This document shows positions 26,270 through 36,231 of a DNA stretch of 64,000 bases, piece after piece. The stretch is taken from NCBI RefSeq assembly GCF_017814275.1, contig NZ_JAGIYQ010000009.1, positions 1 through 64,000 of the forward strand. Direction: 5' to 3'. Every line of letters begins with the position of its first letter. Within the stretch, counting starts at the first letter, position 1. This DNA comes from Gottfriedia endophytica (lineage in GTDB: Bacteria > Bacillota > Bacilli > Bacillales > Bacillaceae_G). The translations under genes were made by a program, and so were the position numbers. The notes beneath the pieces are model-generated. The model ran no database searches. It saw nothing but the letters and a program-made list of their open reading frames with translations, and had not been told where the DNA came from.

Positions 26270-28198
26270 TCACATCACCCGCTTAAACATTTTCTCTAAC
26301 TCATACGAAGAAAAATGAATTACGATTGGTCTACCGTGCGGACAAGTATATGGGTTAGTTGTTTTTCTTAACGTTTCTAATAAATTAAAGATTTCATCAT
26401 TCGTAATATAATGATTTGCTTTTATGGATGCTTTACAGCTCATCATAATTGCTTTTTCTTCACGAATCTTTTTAATGTCAATTGTCCCTTTTTTCAAAAG
26501 GTCTTGGATCATTTCATCAATCAATGCTTCTTCTTCTCCATTCGGAAACCATTGAGGATGTTCACGAATAATAAAACTATTACTTCCAAAAGGTTCAATA
26601 AATAACCCTACTCTTCTAAGTTCATCCGTGTATTGTTCTAATAAAATTGCTTGTTCAGGAGACACATCAAATGTAATTGGAATTAATAATGTCTGCAACT
26701 CAGTCGAGACTTCGCTTATCTTATCTTTAAAATACTCATAATAAATTCTTTCTTGTGCTGCATGTTGATCAACAAGATATAACCCTTTTTCATTTTGAGC
26801 AATAATGTATGTTCCATGCATTTGCCCAATTGGATATAGAGGTGGTAATTCATTTAGAGAAACTTCTTCTATTTGTTCAATCTTTTCAACAGAAATTGGC
26901 TCTTGAGAGATTAAACTACTAAAGTCTTCTTCTGTTTCCTCATTAGGTTCCTCTACTTTATTATTACTATTAAAATATGCTTCCTCAAAAGGTAAGGATT
27001 GAGTTGATCGATCCGTTCGATAATCAACTTTATTCGTTTCCTTTAAAACTTCAGATGATTCCCCCGTCTCTTTAGAAACAGTAGACTGAAGTGAAAATGG
27101 CATTTTCGATTCAACATTCACTTCATTTTGCAATGTATGTTCAAATGAAAAAGAAGGTTGTTCACTTTGAAGCTTTACTTTTGGTGTCGGTCTTGTAATT
27201 TCTGGAATTAACGATTGCTTTTGAAAGGCTTTTTTAACTGCCCCACTTATTAATTGATATAGCTCATCTTCTTTACTAAATCGTACCTCTTGCTTTGATG
27301 GATGCACATTCACATCAACAAGTTGCGGGTCCATCGTAATGAAAATGGCTACAATTGGAAAACGACCAATCGGAAGTAATGTATGATAGCCTTCTAAAAC
27401 AGCTTTATTTACTCCATAATGCTTTACATAGCGACCATTTACATAAACGGATAAGTAGTTTCTAGACGCTCTTGTATATTCAGGCATCGATAAAAATCCT
27501 TCAACGTGAAAGTCTAATGATTCAGCTTCAATATGAAGCATATTTTTTGCGATTTGAAGTCCATATAATGATGCAAGAATTTGGCGCGTTTCTCCATTAC
27601 CATTTGTCCGAAAAATTGGCTTCTGATTATGTTTTAGCTCAACAGCAATTTGAGGATTTGCTAAAGCTAATCGATAGACAACATCTGTTACATTACTAAG
27701 CTCTGTTTGAACTGTGCGCATGTACTTTAGCCTAGCTGGAGTATTAAAAAATAAATTAGCTACTTCTATTGTTGTACCTTGCTGCTTCGCAATTTCTTGT
27801 TGAGCTTTTAGGATTCCTCCTTTTAAAGAGGTTTCATTTCCCGCTCCTTCTCCGTTACTTGTTTTAACGGTAACATGACTAACAGACGCAATACTCGGAA
27901 GTGCTTCACCTCGGAATCCTAGTGTTCGAATACGGAATAAGTCTTTTTCATCTTTAATTTTACTTGTTGCATGACGTTCAAATGCTAGTAAACTATCTTC
28001 CTTTGTCATACCTTCTCCGTTATCAGCAATTACGATTCGTGTTAATCCTCCATCTTCAATTTCAATTGATATTCTAGTACTTCCAGCATCAATCGAATTT
28101 TCCATTAATTCTTTCACAACTGAAGCAGGTCGTTCTACAACTTCCCCAGCAGCAATTTGGTTCGATAATACTTCATCAAGTTTACGAATTTTCCCCAT
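26270..28198 (-). CDS. mutL: DNA mismatch repair endonuclease MutL
   Basis: MutL (642 aa) couples MutS mismatch recognition to strand incision. The N-terminal GHKL ATPase shows MENSIDAGS (31-39), DNGEGM (58-63) and [13 protein letters not shown] (92-104). The C-terminal domain has DQHAAQERI starting at residue 477, [10 protein letters not shown], and CPHGRP (about 619-624). These are the zinc/manganese-binding motifs of the nicking MutL group found in bacteria without MutH. A long acidic linker lies between. It follows mutS in the same direction, but the two are separated by 360 nt containing an A element. The ATG follows AAAGGAGGAAAAAGT. Confidence 0.95.
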   Translation of the reverse strand: MGKIRKLDEVLSNQIAAGEVVERPASVVKELMENSIDAGSTRISIEIEDGGLTRIVIADNGEGMTKEDSLLAFERHATSKIKDEKDLFRIRTLGFRGEALPSIASVSHVTVKTSNGEGAGNETSLKGGILKAQQEIAKQQGTTIEVANLFFNTPARLKYMRTVQTELSNVTDVVYRLALANPQIAVELKHNQKPIFRTNGNGETRQILASLYGLQIAKNMLHIEAESLDFHVEGFLSMPEYTRASRNYLSVYVNGRYVKHYGVNKAVLEGYHTLLPIGRFPIVAIFITMDPQLVDVNVHPSKQEVRFSKEDELYQLISGAVKKAFQKQSLIPEITRPTPKVKLQSEQPSFSFEHTLQNEVNVESKMPFSLQSTVSKETGESSEVLKETNKVDYRTDRSTQSLPFEEAYFNSNNKVEEPNEETEEDFSSLISQEPISVEKIEQIEEVSLNELPPLYPIGQMHGTYIIAQNEKGLYLVDQHAAQERIYYEYFKDKISEVSTELQTLLIPITFDVSPEQAILLEQYTDELRRVGLFIEPFGSNSFIIREHPQWFPNGEEEALIDEMIQDLLKKGTIDIKKIREEKAIMMSCKASIKANHYITNDEIFNLLETLRKTTNPYTCPHGRPIVIHFSSYELEKMFKRVM

Positions 28199-28293
28199 AC
28201 TTTTTCCTCCTTTCTCTTTTAATCAAAGGGGTATTTAAATAGCTTCCTTAATATTTGTTTGTCTCATAAACTTATCTAAAAAACAACGTATAA

Positions 28294-28519
28294 AAGGCTG
28301 TTTTCGTATACATTTTGCTATTTCAGTATGTGTAAGTTGATTTCCACTCCAGGATGCTCGCTTTCCTAGGGGCGTGAGCTGAGCCTCCTCGTCGCTATCG
28401 CTCCTGTGGGGTCTCAGCCTTCCCGCATCTCCCACAGGAGTCGAGCAACCTTCCGTTCCAATCAACGTCTGTCTTTTAAATTACAAAACTAAAAAGCAAC
28501 AATCATTAAAAAAAGTACC
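28294..28519 (-). repeat. A element, copy A5, between mutS and mutL
   Basis: AAGGCTGTTTTCGTATACAT and TTTTGCTATTT begin the left arm, and AAAAGCAACAATC ends the right. The core has GCTGAGCC and GGTCTCAGCC, and GTTGATTTCCA faces TCCAATCAAC. It takes up most of the spacer between mutS and mutL, which are adjacent in most Bacilli. Confidence 0.85.
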
Positions 28520-28558
28520 ATTAAAAATAATAATGACTAGTTAAAAAAATTTACTCTT

Positions 28559-31231
28559 TTAGTTTTTAACTTTTTTGTGTAATGAATATAAAGTGTTTAA
28601 TGCTTCCATAGGTGTCATCTCTAGAATATTTAATTCCTTTAGTTCTTCAATAACAGGATTCTCTTTTACAATTTCGATTACCTTTTGTTCTGATTGATCG
28701 AAGAAACTAAGTTGTTCCTCTGGTTCCTTTGAAGCTTTTGTTTCGTTTTCAATAATAATTGGTTCATCTTTATATGTTGTGACTTTACTTTCAATAACAA
28801 CTTCTTTATTTTCCTCGATAGCATGTCCACTAGTTTTATCTTTTTGTCCATTATTATTAGCTTCAAGTTCATCTAACAGTTCTTTTGCTCGTTCGATAAC
28901 AGACTCTGGTAATTCAGCTAATTGTGCAACGTGAATTCCGTAACTTTTATCTGCTGCACCTTCGTAGATTTTATGAAGGAATAAGACTTTACCATCTTGT
29001 TCTTTCGCTGCTACATGGACATTTTTTAGATTTTGTAATTGGTCAGCTAACACTGTTAATTCATGATAATGTGTTGAAAATAATGTCTTTGCTCCTATTT
29101 CGTTATGAATGTATTCAATCATTGCTTGGGCTAAAGCCATTCCATCATATGTTGAAGTCCCGCGGCCAATTTCATCGAATAAAATTAGACTTCTTTCGGT
29201 AGCATTTGTAATGGCATATTTTGCCTCAAGCATTTCAACCATAAATGTACTTTGCCCTGAGATTAAATCATCCGCTGCACCGATTCTCGTAAAAATTTGG
29301 TCAAATATAGGTAATGTTGCAGTTTCTGCAGGAACGAAGCACCCAATTTGAGCCATGATGCTAATCAATGCAACTTGTCTCATATACGTACTTTTACCAG
29401 CCATATTTGGACCTGTTATTAAATATTGGTGAGTATTTTCATCCAGAATTGTATCGTTCGGAATGTATTCTTGACCATTTAATACTTTCTCAACAACAGG
29501 ATGACGACCTTCAGTTACATCATAAACTCTCTTTTCTGTAAACTGTGGTCGTTTATAATTGTTTTTTTCACTTACTGACGCAAAACTTTGCAGAACATCT
29601 ATTTTACTAATTATTTGAGCTAGCTTTTGCAATCTTGCTAAATGTAATTTAACTTGTTCTCGTATTGAAATGAATAATTCATATTCTAAGCCGATCATTT
29701 TTTCTTCTGCCTCAAGAATTAACGTTTCTTTTTCTTTTAATTCTTCAGTAATAAATCGCTCTGCATTTGCTAACGTTTGTTTTCGTTCATATCTTCCATC
29801 CGGTAATTGTGATAAATTCGATCTTGTTACTTCTATAAAATAACCAAAAATACGATTATAGCCAATTTTTAATGACTTAATACCGGTAATCTCTCGTTCT
29901 CTTTGCTCTAATTCCATCATCCATTTTTTCCCGTTTTTACTAACAAAACGATATTCATCTAATGTATGATGGTAACCATCTTTAATGATGTTTCCTTCTT
30001 TAACAGATAAAGGTGCTTCTTCATTGATTGATTCCTCTAATAGCTTCACAATATCCTCACAAGGGTCTATATTGCTTACTAATTCATGAATAATCGGATG
30101 ATCAATTGAAGAAATTGCTAGTTGTACAGCTGGTATATTATTCAATGAACGTTGTAATTGTAATAAATCTCGTGCATTTACATTTCCAAAAGAAACCTTT
30201 CCTGCTAAACGTTCTAAATCATATACACCTTTAAGATTTTCCTTTAAGTCTTCTCGAACGAAATAGTTTTCCATTAAAAGCTCAACAACTGTTAGTCTGG
30301 ATTCTATTTCATCTTTATTCATTAATGGACGTTGAATCCATTTTTTTAATAGTCTACCACCCATTGCCGTTTTCGTTTCATCAAGTAACCAACTTAACGT
30401 ACCTTGTCTGCCTTTACTTCGCTGAGCTTCAATTAATTCAAGGTTTCGCATTGTATACATATCCATATTTAAATACTCGTTCAGATTAATTACGGATATT
30501 GGTTGAAGATGAGTTAATGATCTCTTCTGTGTTTTAGATAAATAGTTTAATAATCGTCCTACAGAATAGATAAGCAAGCTCGAAGAAACTGGTTTTACCA
30601 CATTGTCAAATTCTTCAGCTACTACACTATTATCTTCTACAGAAAATGTGATTGAAAAGTTTTTTTGGAAAGCCTCTATTACACCAGTAGAAAATTCTGA
30701 ACTCACGACAATTTCTTTTGTTCCAGTTGAAATAAGTTTCAGCATTGCATCATCTGTTTTCCCGTTGAAAAGTAATGCGTTGCCTTCTCCAGTAGTTAAG
30801 TCAATCCAAGTTAAACCATATTGTTTTTCATTTAATTCTGTAATAGAAGCGATATAACTATTTTGTTTATCTTGAATTGTTTTACCTTCCATTTGCGTAC
30901 CAGGTGTAATTAATTGAACTACTTCACGTTTTACAACACCTTTTGCTTGCGCGGGATCTTCTGTTTGTTCGCATATTGCTACCTTGTATCCACGCTCAAC
31001 TAATTGCTCTATATAATTACTAGCCGAATGATAAGGGACCCCGCACATCGGAATCTTTTCATCAGTCCCTCCAGCTCGTCCAGTTAATGTTATTTCAAGT
31101 TCTTGTGAAGCTTTTATCGCATCATCAAAAAACAACTCATAAAAGTCTCCTAATCGAAAGAACATAAATGCATCTTGATAGTTTTTTTTAATTTGTAAAT
31201 ATTGCTGTATCATAGGCGTATAAGTAGCCAT
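28559..31231 (-). CDS. mutS: DNA mismatch repair protein MutS
   Basis: MutS (890 aa) recognises mispairs and small loops. I start at the ATG at 31231, six bases after GGAGTGG; a GTG three codons earlier is less likely. [15 protein letters not shown] near residue 24 contains the F-x-E mismatch-wedge motif. [13 protein letters not shown] is Walker [15 protein letters not shown] is Walker B and signature, followed by THYHEL. Following the ATPase is an unusually long acidic, low-complexity insert ([20 protein letters not shown]...), and the protein ends in the usual small helical C-terminal domain. It lies downstream of cotE, after a terminator. Confidence 0.95.
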   Translation of the reverse strand: MATYTPMIQQYLQIKKNYQDAFMFFRLGDFYELFFDDAIKASQELEITLTGRAGGTDEKIPMCGVPYHSASNYIEQLVERGYKVAICEQTEDPAQAKGVVKREVVQLITPGTQMEGKTIQDKQNSYIASITELNEKQYGLTWIDLTTGEGNALLFNGKTDDAMLKLISTGTKEIVVSSEFSTGVIEAFQKNFSITFSVEDNSVVAEEFDNVVKPVSSSLLIYSVGRLLNYLSKTQKRSLTHLQPISVINLNEYLNMDMYTMRNLELIEAQRSKGRQGTLSWLLDETKTAMGGRLLKKWIQRPLMNKDEIESRLTVVELLMENYFVREDLKENLKGVYDLERLAGKVSFGNVNARDLLQLQRSLNNIPAVQLAISSIDHPIIHELVSNIDPCEDIVKLLEESINEEAPLSVKEGNIIKDGYHHTLDEYRFVSKNGKKWMMELEQREREITGIKSLKIGYNRIFGYFIEVTRSNLSQLPDGRYERKQTLANAERFITEELKEKETLILEAEEKMIGLEYELFISIREQVKLHLARLQKLAQIISKIDVLQSFASVSEKNNYKRPQFTEKRVYDVTEGRHPVVEKVLNGQEYIPNDTILDENTHQYLITGPNMAGKSTYMRQVALISIMAQIGCFVPAETATLPIFDQIFTRIGAADDLISGQSTFMVEMLEAKYAITNATERSLILFDEIGRGTSTYDGMALAQAMIEYIHNEIGAKTLFSTHYHELTVLADQLQNLKNVHVAAKEQDGKVLFLHKIYEGAADKSYGIHVAQLAELPESVIERAKELLDELEANNNGQKDKTSGHAIEENKEVVIESKVTTYKDEPIIIENETKASKEPEEQLSFFDQSEQKVIEIVKENPVIEELKELNILEMTPMEALNTLYSLHKKVKN

Positions 31232-31325
31232 ATTATCCACTCCAATTAAAACATACTGCTAACATTATAACATATTTCGACGCTTCCCTTTGATTTGTTA
31301 GAGACTTTAATCTGCTCTAAATGTT

Positions 31326-31362
31326 GAAAAAAATAAAAAACTAGAGAGTTTTACCTCCCTAG
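31326..31362 (-). terminator. terminator between cotE and mutS
   Basis: On the minus strand CTAGGGAG and CTCTCTAG pair (one G-U) and are followed by TTTTTTATTTTTTT. Confidence 0.8.
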
Positions 31363-31368
31363 CCTATA

Positions 31369-31905
31369 CTACTCTTCTTCACCTTCAATAATAAAATCTG
31401 GATTTAAATCTTCAAAATCATCGTCTATAAAATCAGAATCATCATCCCATGCTCCATCTGGTGCAATTGCAACGACTACTTTTGTTTCTCCAACGATTTC
31501 ACATAATATTTCTTTTTCAACTGTAACAATAAATTTATTACCGTTCGGGGAGATAACAGCATCAATACAGTTTGGATGTTTTAATGCTTTTGCAATGACT
31601 TCACAATCTTCTTCAGAATACTGTTCATCTCTAAACTTTAATCTTACTAAGTCATCGTATCTAACTGATTCTTGAACTACTTCTGTTTTTGTATTGTCAT
31701 GATGTGAGAACCAAATATTTATGTCGTATTTTCCCGAAACTTCTACTCCTTCTTTTACTTTTCTCGCATCATATACATGATTGATAACCCAGCAGCCTAA
31801 TATACTTGAAGGTGAAAAGCTAGGAATAATTGTATTTGTACTTTTGCTGTGTTTTCTACCTTTACCGACGACTGCTTTTGTAATTATCTCTCTAAATTCA
31901 GACAT
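31369..31905 (-). CDS. cotE: outer spore coat morphogenetic protein CotE
   Basis: CotE (178 aa) directs assembly of the outer spore coat and, in the B. cereus group, exosporium attachment. MSEFREIITKAVVGKGRK, SSILGCWVINHVYDA, VSGKYDINIWFSHHDNTKTEV, SPNGNKFIV and GETKVVVAI are all strongly conserved CotE blocks. The tail is the expected acidic run (DDDSDFIDDDFEDLNPDF). An AGGAGGGT site precedes the ATG. It lies between ricA and mutS as in B. subtilis. A sigma-E-like promoter is seen at 32015-32043. Confidence 0.95.
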   Translation of the reverse strand: MSEFREIITKAVVGKGRKHSKSTNTIIPSFSPSSILGCWVINHVYDARKVKEGVEVSGKYDINIWFSHHDNTKTEVVQESVRYDDLVRLKFRDEQYSEEDCEVIAKALKHPNCIDAVISPNGNKFIVTVEKEILCEIVGETKVVVAIAPDGAWDDDSDFIDDDFEDLNPDFIIEGEEE

Positions 31906-32014
31906 AGGTGTGACCCTCCTCGTTCAACTTTCATTTCATTCTATGCGTGACATTAGCTGAATGTGTTTATGACATGTAAATCGTTTTATTCAATTAAAAT
32001 ACATGTGATGATAA

Positions 32015-32043
32015 ATTGTATGACGAGAGCCTAGTAAACTTGA
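32015..32043 (-). promoter_or_regulatory. candidate sigma-E promoter of cotE
   Basis: On the minus strand CATACAAT (32022-32015) matches the sigma-E -10 consensus exactly. TCAAGTT (32043-32037) lies 14 nt upstream as a partial -35. The gap 31906-32323 otherwise holds the cotE leader and the ricA terminator. Confidence 0.5.
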
Positions 32044-32282
32044 CACATATTATTAATTTTTTATATTTTTACTAAATATTTTTTTTAGTCAAAGTTTATT
32101 AAGTGATATGAGGCATCCTTGCTAAAACATCGTTCTTTATTTTTGCTCTTTTAGCCTTCATTGTTAATATTTACGAATTTCTCTCCCTTTCTGTGTGCAT
32201 ACAAAGCAATAAGGGTTTTATATTAATATGTAAGTTAGGAAAACAAAAGAACTTCTAGTCATCAAAATATGATTTTAACTAC

Positions 32283-32320
32283 AAAAAAATCACGTCTAAT
32301 AATATAGACGCGATTTTTTT
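32283..32320 (-). terminator. terminator of miaB-ricA
   Basis: AAAAAAATC(A/G)CGTCTA and TAGACG(C)GATTTTTT pair around AATAATA, starting 4 nt past the ricA stop. Confidence 0.85.
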
Positions 32321-32323
32321 ATC

Positions 32324-32767
32324 TTATTTCGTTTCACAACCAGTAGAGCATCCAGTATTTGTTGCAAGTTGTGCACCTGTTTCTCCACTTAGTAAATCTC
32401 CACCAGTTGATTTTATAATTTCATCCGTTACACCATTTGAAATGGTATGTGCAATTAGTTGTAAGAGATCATTTACTTCTACTTGAGAAGCCTGAAATTC
32501 TTGTACAACTGGAATTGCTTCAAGTTTTTCATTTAATTCTGCAAGCTCTTTTTCTACTTTTTTAAGAGCCTCAGTTTTACCCCAATGTTCTAAATTAACA
32601 GCTTGTTTCTGTAAAGATTTAATTTCTTCAATATACCCCTTAACAGTTGCACTTTCATTGATTTGTGCTTCTGCTCTTTTGAAGAAATCTACTTCTTCCG
32701 TTTCAGCCATCATTTTAGCAATTTCTTTTGCCTTCTCTACAATTTGTTCTTTCGTGAATTTCCCCAT
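32324..32767 (-). CDS. ricA: RicA/YmcA, component of the Ric complex
   Basis: RicA (147 aa) forms a complex with RicF and RicT that is needed for RNase Y-dependent mRNA maturation, competence, biofilm formation and sporulation in B. subtilis. The helical body is well conserved (ETEEVDFFKRAEAQIN, LQKQAVNLEHW, FQASQVEVNDLLQLIAHTISN, STGGDLLSGETG). The tail GCSTGCETK has two Cys. C-terminal cysteines of Ric proteins help ligate an Fe-S cluster. The ATG lies one base after the miaB stop, so the two genes are coupled. rny, encoding RNase Y, is 9 kb away. Confidence 0.93.
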   Translation of the reverse strand: MGKFTKEQIVEKAKEIAKMMAETEEVDFFKRAEAQINESATVKGYIEEIKSLQKQAVNLEHWGKTEALKKVEKELAELNEKLEAIPVVQEFQASQVEVNDLLQLIAHTISNGVTDEIIKSTGGDLLSGETGAQLATNTGCSTGCETK

Positions 32768-34297
32768 TTATTTCACCTCAGCAGTTTCCTCAATCAGCTC
32801 TCCATCAAGAGACCATGTTTTTGATTGGACAATTTTTACTTTAACGATTTGACCAACTAATGACTTTGGTCCTCTAAAGTTTACAAGTTTACTATGTGGT
32901 GTATATCCTGCTAGTACGTCTGGGTTTTTCTTACTTTCACCTTCAACAAGTACTTCCACAATTTGCCCTTCAAAACGTTTATTGAACTTATTAGAATATT
33001 CATTCACACGTTCATTTAAGCGTTGCAGACGAGCTTTTTTAACTTCCTCTGGAACATTATCCTCCATTTTCGCTGCAGGTGTTCCTTCACGAGGAGAGTA
33101 AATAAATGTAAAGGCTAAGTCAAATCCTACTTCTTCATATAATGTCATTGTTTCTTCAAACTGTTCATCAGTTTCATTTGGGAAACCTACAATTATATCG
33201 GTTGTAAACGAAACATTTGGAATAGCTGTTTTAATTTTTTTCACAAGCTCTAAATAACGTTCACGATCATACTTACGAGACATTAATTTTAAAATTTCCG
33301 AGCTTCCAGATTGTACTGGTAAGTGAATATGTGGCATTAAGTTGCCACCTTTAGCTAATACTTCAATTAAATGATCATCGAAGTCGCGTGGATGACTTGT
33401 TGTAAAACGTACACGAGGGATACCAATTTTACGAATTTCATCCATTAAGTTACCTAAACCATACTCGCGATCTTCAAAATCACGTCCGTATGCATTTACG
33501 TTTTGACCTAATAATGTTACTTCTTTATATCCTAAACGTGCTAATTCACGTACTTCATCAATAATATCTTCCGGCCTGCGGCTACGCTCTTTCCCACGAG
33601 TGTAAGGAACGATACAGTACGTACAGAATTTATCGCATCCATACATGATGTTTACCCAAGCTTTAATTTCACCACGACGTACTTTAGGAAGGTTTTCAAT
33701 TACATCCCCTTCTTTTGACCATACTTCAACAACCATTTCTTTGCTAAACATTGCTTCTCTAACAATGAAAGGTAAACGATGAATATTGTGTGTACCAAAT
33801 ACCATATCAATGAACGAATGTTTTTGTAAGATACGATTAACAACCGCTTCTTCCTGAGACATACAGCCACAAATACCAATCAATAGATTTGGATTTTTTT
33901 GTTTTAATGGTTTTAAGTGTCCAATTTCACCAAACACTCTATTTTCTGCGTTTTCACGAATAGCACAAGTGTTTAATAAAATAATGTCTGCATCTTCAAC
34001 GTCAGTTGCTACATCATATCCCATAGCTGTCAAAATACCAGCCATTACTTCTGTATCATGCTCATTCATTTGACAGCCAAACGTACGGATAAGGAATTTT
34101 TTACCAACACCTGATTCTTTCATGTCTTCTGGGATCTCAAAGCCACGGTCATAAGTTACTTCTTCTTTACCACGACGTTTTGCATCCTTTAATGAAGGTG
34201 CTTGGTATACTTTTTCAAAATATTTACTATAATCTTTATCGTTTGATTTATTATCAGAATTTATTTTAGTACTTTGTAGTCGTTGTTGTTCGTTCAT
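32768..34297 (-). CDS. miaB: tRNA (ms2i6A37) methylthiotransferase MiaB
   Basis: MiaB (509 aa from the ATG at 34297, behind AAGGGAG) adds a methylthio group to i6A37 of tRNAs reading U-starting codons. The N-terminal domain holds the auxiliary cluster cysteines ([24 protein letters not shown]). The radical-SAM motif CDKFCTYC gives the CxxxCxxC cluster. The C-terminal TRAM domain ([10 protein letters not shown]...GYTPHSKLV) binds tRNA. An upstream in-frame start would add seven residues without a ribosome site. Length equals the B. subtilis protein. It is co-transcribed with ricA. Confidence 0.95.
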   Translation of the reverse strand: MNEQQRLQSTKINSDNKSNDKDYSKYFEKVYQAPSLKDAKRRGKEEVTYDRGFEIPEDMKESGVGKKFLIRTFGCQMNEHDTEVMAGILTAMGYDVATDVEDADIILLNTCAIRENAENRVFGEIGHLKPLKQKNPNLLIGICGCMSQEEAVVNRILQKHSFIDMVFGTHNIHRLPFIVREAMFSKEMVVEVWSKEGDVIENLPKVRRGEIKAWVNIMYGCDKFCTYCIVPYTRGKERSRRPEDIIDEVRELARLGYKEVTLLGQNVNAYGRDFEDREYGLGNLMDEIRKIGIPRVRFTTSHPRDFDDHLIEVLAKGGNLMPHIHLPVQSGSSEILKLMSRKYDRERYLELVKKIKTAIPNVSFTTDIIVGFPNETDEQFEETMTLYEEVGFDLAFTFIYSPREGTPAAKMEDNVPEEVKKARLQRLNERVNEYSNKFNKRFEGQIVEVLVEGESKKNPDVLAGYTPHSKLVNFRGPKSLVGQIVKVKIVQSKTWSLDGELIEETAEVK

Positions 34298-34402
34298 TCG
34301 ACTATCTCCCTTCATCACAACGGTCTTGCATCAATTAAGTATATAACTTTCTTATACTTTTCTCAATATCGTTGCATGAAGTAGTCGAGTTTACTAGAAA
34401 AC

Positions 34403-34894
34403 TTATGAAATTACATCTAATTCTTTCCCTACTTTTCCGAAAGCATTTAGCGCTTCTTGAAGTTCTTCTTTCGTGTGCTGTGCTGTTACAATCGTTCTTA
34501 CGCGACCTAAATCTTTTGCAAAGGTTGGGAATATAATCCCTTGTGCAAACACATCATTTTGTAATAGCTTATCTGTAAATTCATGTGTTTTCTTTGGTTC
34601 ACCTATAATAATTGGCGGAACAGGCGTTTCACTTTTCCCTGTGTTGAAACCAAATTTATTTAAGCCGTCTTTAAAGAATTTTGCATTATCCCAAATACGA
34701 TCAATTAGTTCCTCTTCTTCTAATAATACGTTAATTGCTTCATCACATGCCATTTTTACAGCAGGTGGATGAGATGTACTAAATAAGAAAGGTCTTCTTT
34801 TATGATTTAAGTAATCAATTAATGTTTGAATTGAAGCTACATATCCATCTAATACACCAATCGCTTTACTTAAAGCCCCATCATAAAACCGCTT
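34403..34894 (-). pseudogene. kbl: 5'-truncated kbl (glycine C-acetyltransferase) remnant
   Basis: Codons read in one frame from a TGA at about 34895-34897 to the stop at 34403. They give the C-terminal 40 percent of 2-amino-3-ketobutyrate CoA ligase: GALSKAIGVLDGY (with the PLP lysine), RRPFLFSTSHPPAV, GIIFPTFAKDLGRVRTIVTA and so on. The N-terminal half is absent and no start codon with a ribosome site precedes it in frame. In B. subtilis tdh-kbl lies just upstream of miaB, so this is the decayed relic in its ancestral place. An ATG (34898) with AAAGGA lies one frame off, perhaps the old tdh start. Confidence 0.8.
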
Positions 34895-35107
34895 TCATTA
34901 TTCCTTTCAAGCGTCACACTATCTCCTATGAAAACATAGATCGTAATCTTTCGATCTATTTCTACTAGATTACACATTCATTCTAACACTACATAAAAAT
35001 ACAGTAAACAATTTTCGACTTTAGTACTAGAAATCCATTTTAAATTTTCTTTTAATAATCTTGAGAAATAAAATTAGAAGTATTATTTTCTATTCTCATT
35101 TTTATGC

Positions 35108-35310
35108 AAGGCTTATTTCATATACTTTGTTGCTATTTTAGAATGCGTTAGTTGATTACAACTCCAGGTTGCTCGCTTTCAGCGTGGCGTGAGCTAGCCT
35201 CCTCGTCGCTATCGCTCCTGCGGGGTCTCAACCTTCCCGCTTTTCCCACAGGAGTCTCGCACCTTCCGCCCGAATCAACTACTGTCTTGAATTCTCAAAA
35301 GCAACAATAC
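35108..35310 (-). repeat. A element, copy A6
   Basis: AAGGCTTATTTCATATAC, TTTGTTGCTATTTT and GAATGCGTTAGTTGATTAC form the left arm. The core (GAGCTAGCCTCCTCG...GGTCTCAACC) has lost some pairing, and CCGAATCAAC plus AAAAGCAACAAT form the right. It lies in the 560-nt spacer between the kbl relic and the 144-aa gene. The remainder of that spacer has no gene. Confidence 0.85.
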
Positions 35311-35414
35311 CTGTTTTCTAACTTCCTTTAAAATTGATTGTGCTATCTAGTTTTGGTTACTATATTCATGGAGAACGATATTTTTGTTTAACTAAAGTAA
35401 AAATCTTCCTCTTA

Positions 35415-35446
35415 TTAAAAGGCATCCTGGTTTGGATGCCTTTTTG
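35415..35446. terminator. terminator of the 144-aa gene
   Basis: AAAGGCATCC and GGATGCCTTT pair perfectly around TGGTTT, with T-rich flanks on both sides. Confidence 0.85.
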
Positions 35447-35454
35447 TTGGTTAT

Positions 35455-35889
35455 TTATCTTTCCATCCCTTTTGAATGAACTTGGATTATTTTACTTTTG
35501 CTCATAAACTCAACTGTTTTCCCATCAACAGTATACTTAGTTACTGTATATTTAATCTTTGCTGAATCATATTCAGGATGGTGCAGTAGATATGAATAAC
35601 CGTTTTGTCTCATAAGAAATGCTCCATCGTTAATTTCTTTATGTAACCATGCAGTTTTTGGTTTATCATAATTCGTAGAAAGTTTCTCTTGTTTCGTTTC
35701 AAGTTGGTCAATTTCTTGTTCAGTTAAAGTTTTAGTAACAGTTGACACTTTTTTAGTCTTTTGAACAAGAAATTTGTTAAGTGAACTTCGAATTGGATTG
35801 ATGTATGCAGCTATAGCCAAAACAATAATAACTATTGCTAAAATCAAACTTGTTTTAAGTCTTTTTTTTCTTTCAAATCCTACTTCCAT
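35455..35889 (-). CDS. hypothetical single-pass membrane protein, 144 aa
   Basis: No family is recognised. I use the ATG at 35889 behind a GGGG-type site; the GTG one codon earlier is possible. A basic N-terminus (ERKKRLK) precedes one membrane helix (about residues 13-30, LILAIVIIVLAIAAYI). The remainder would be extracytoplasmic: a coiled, charged stretch (LTEQEIDQLETKQEKL) and a compact region with YSYLLHHPEYD and KYTVDGKTVEF. This topology suggests a membrane-anchored surface domain. It has its own terminator. Confidence 0.65.
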   Translation of the reverse strand: MEVGFERKKRLKTSLILAIVIIVLAIAAYINPIRSSLNKFLVQKTKKVSTVTKTLTEQEIDQLETKQEKLSTNYDKPKTAWLHKEINDGAFLMRQNGYSYLLHHPEYDSAKIKYTVTKYTVDGKTVEFMSKSKIIQVHSKGMER

Positions 35890-36186
35890 CACCTTCGCTA
35901 CCCCTTATTTCATTATATTTATTTAAACCTTTATTCTACATTTCATGCGTTATTTCCTTTTATGGGGAAGCGCTAAAAAATAAGTTGGTTAATTAAGCCT
36001 TCTACCTAATATTGGAATAAAACAGAACATTGATTTGAGGTTAACATTTTAAAGGACTTGATCAGGGATTCATTAGAAAATATATACTCAATCTTTGATG
36101 TAATAGTGGGTTGTTCTGATGCAGCTACTATATCAATTACAGATATTTCTTCATTTATTGGTGAATCCAAAACAAAAAAAGCCAAA

Positions 36187-36220
36187 AGAAAAAGCCTTCT
36201 CTGTAATAGAGAGGCTTTTT
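36187..36220 (-). terminator. terminator of korA-korB
   Basis: On the minus strand AAAAAGCCTCTCT and AGAGAAGGCTTTTT pair around ATTAC, 12 nt past the korB stop. The rest of 35890-36186 has no supported gene. Confidence 0.9.
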
Positions 36221-36231
36221 CCAAGTAAGAA

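Noticed and set aside
36006-36224. 72-codon minus-strand frame downstream of korB
   Set aside because: Its only start lies inside the korB terminator hairpin and no ribosome site is present. It is probably chance or a remnant.
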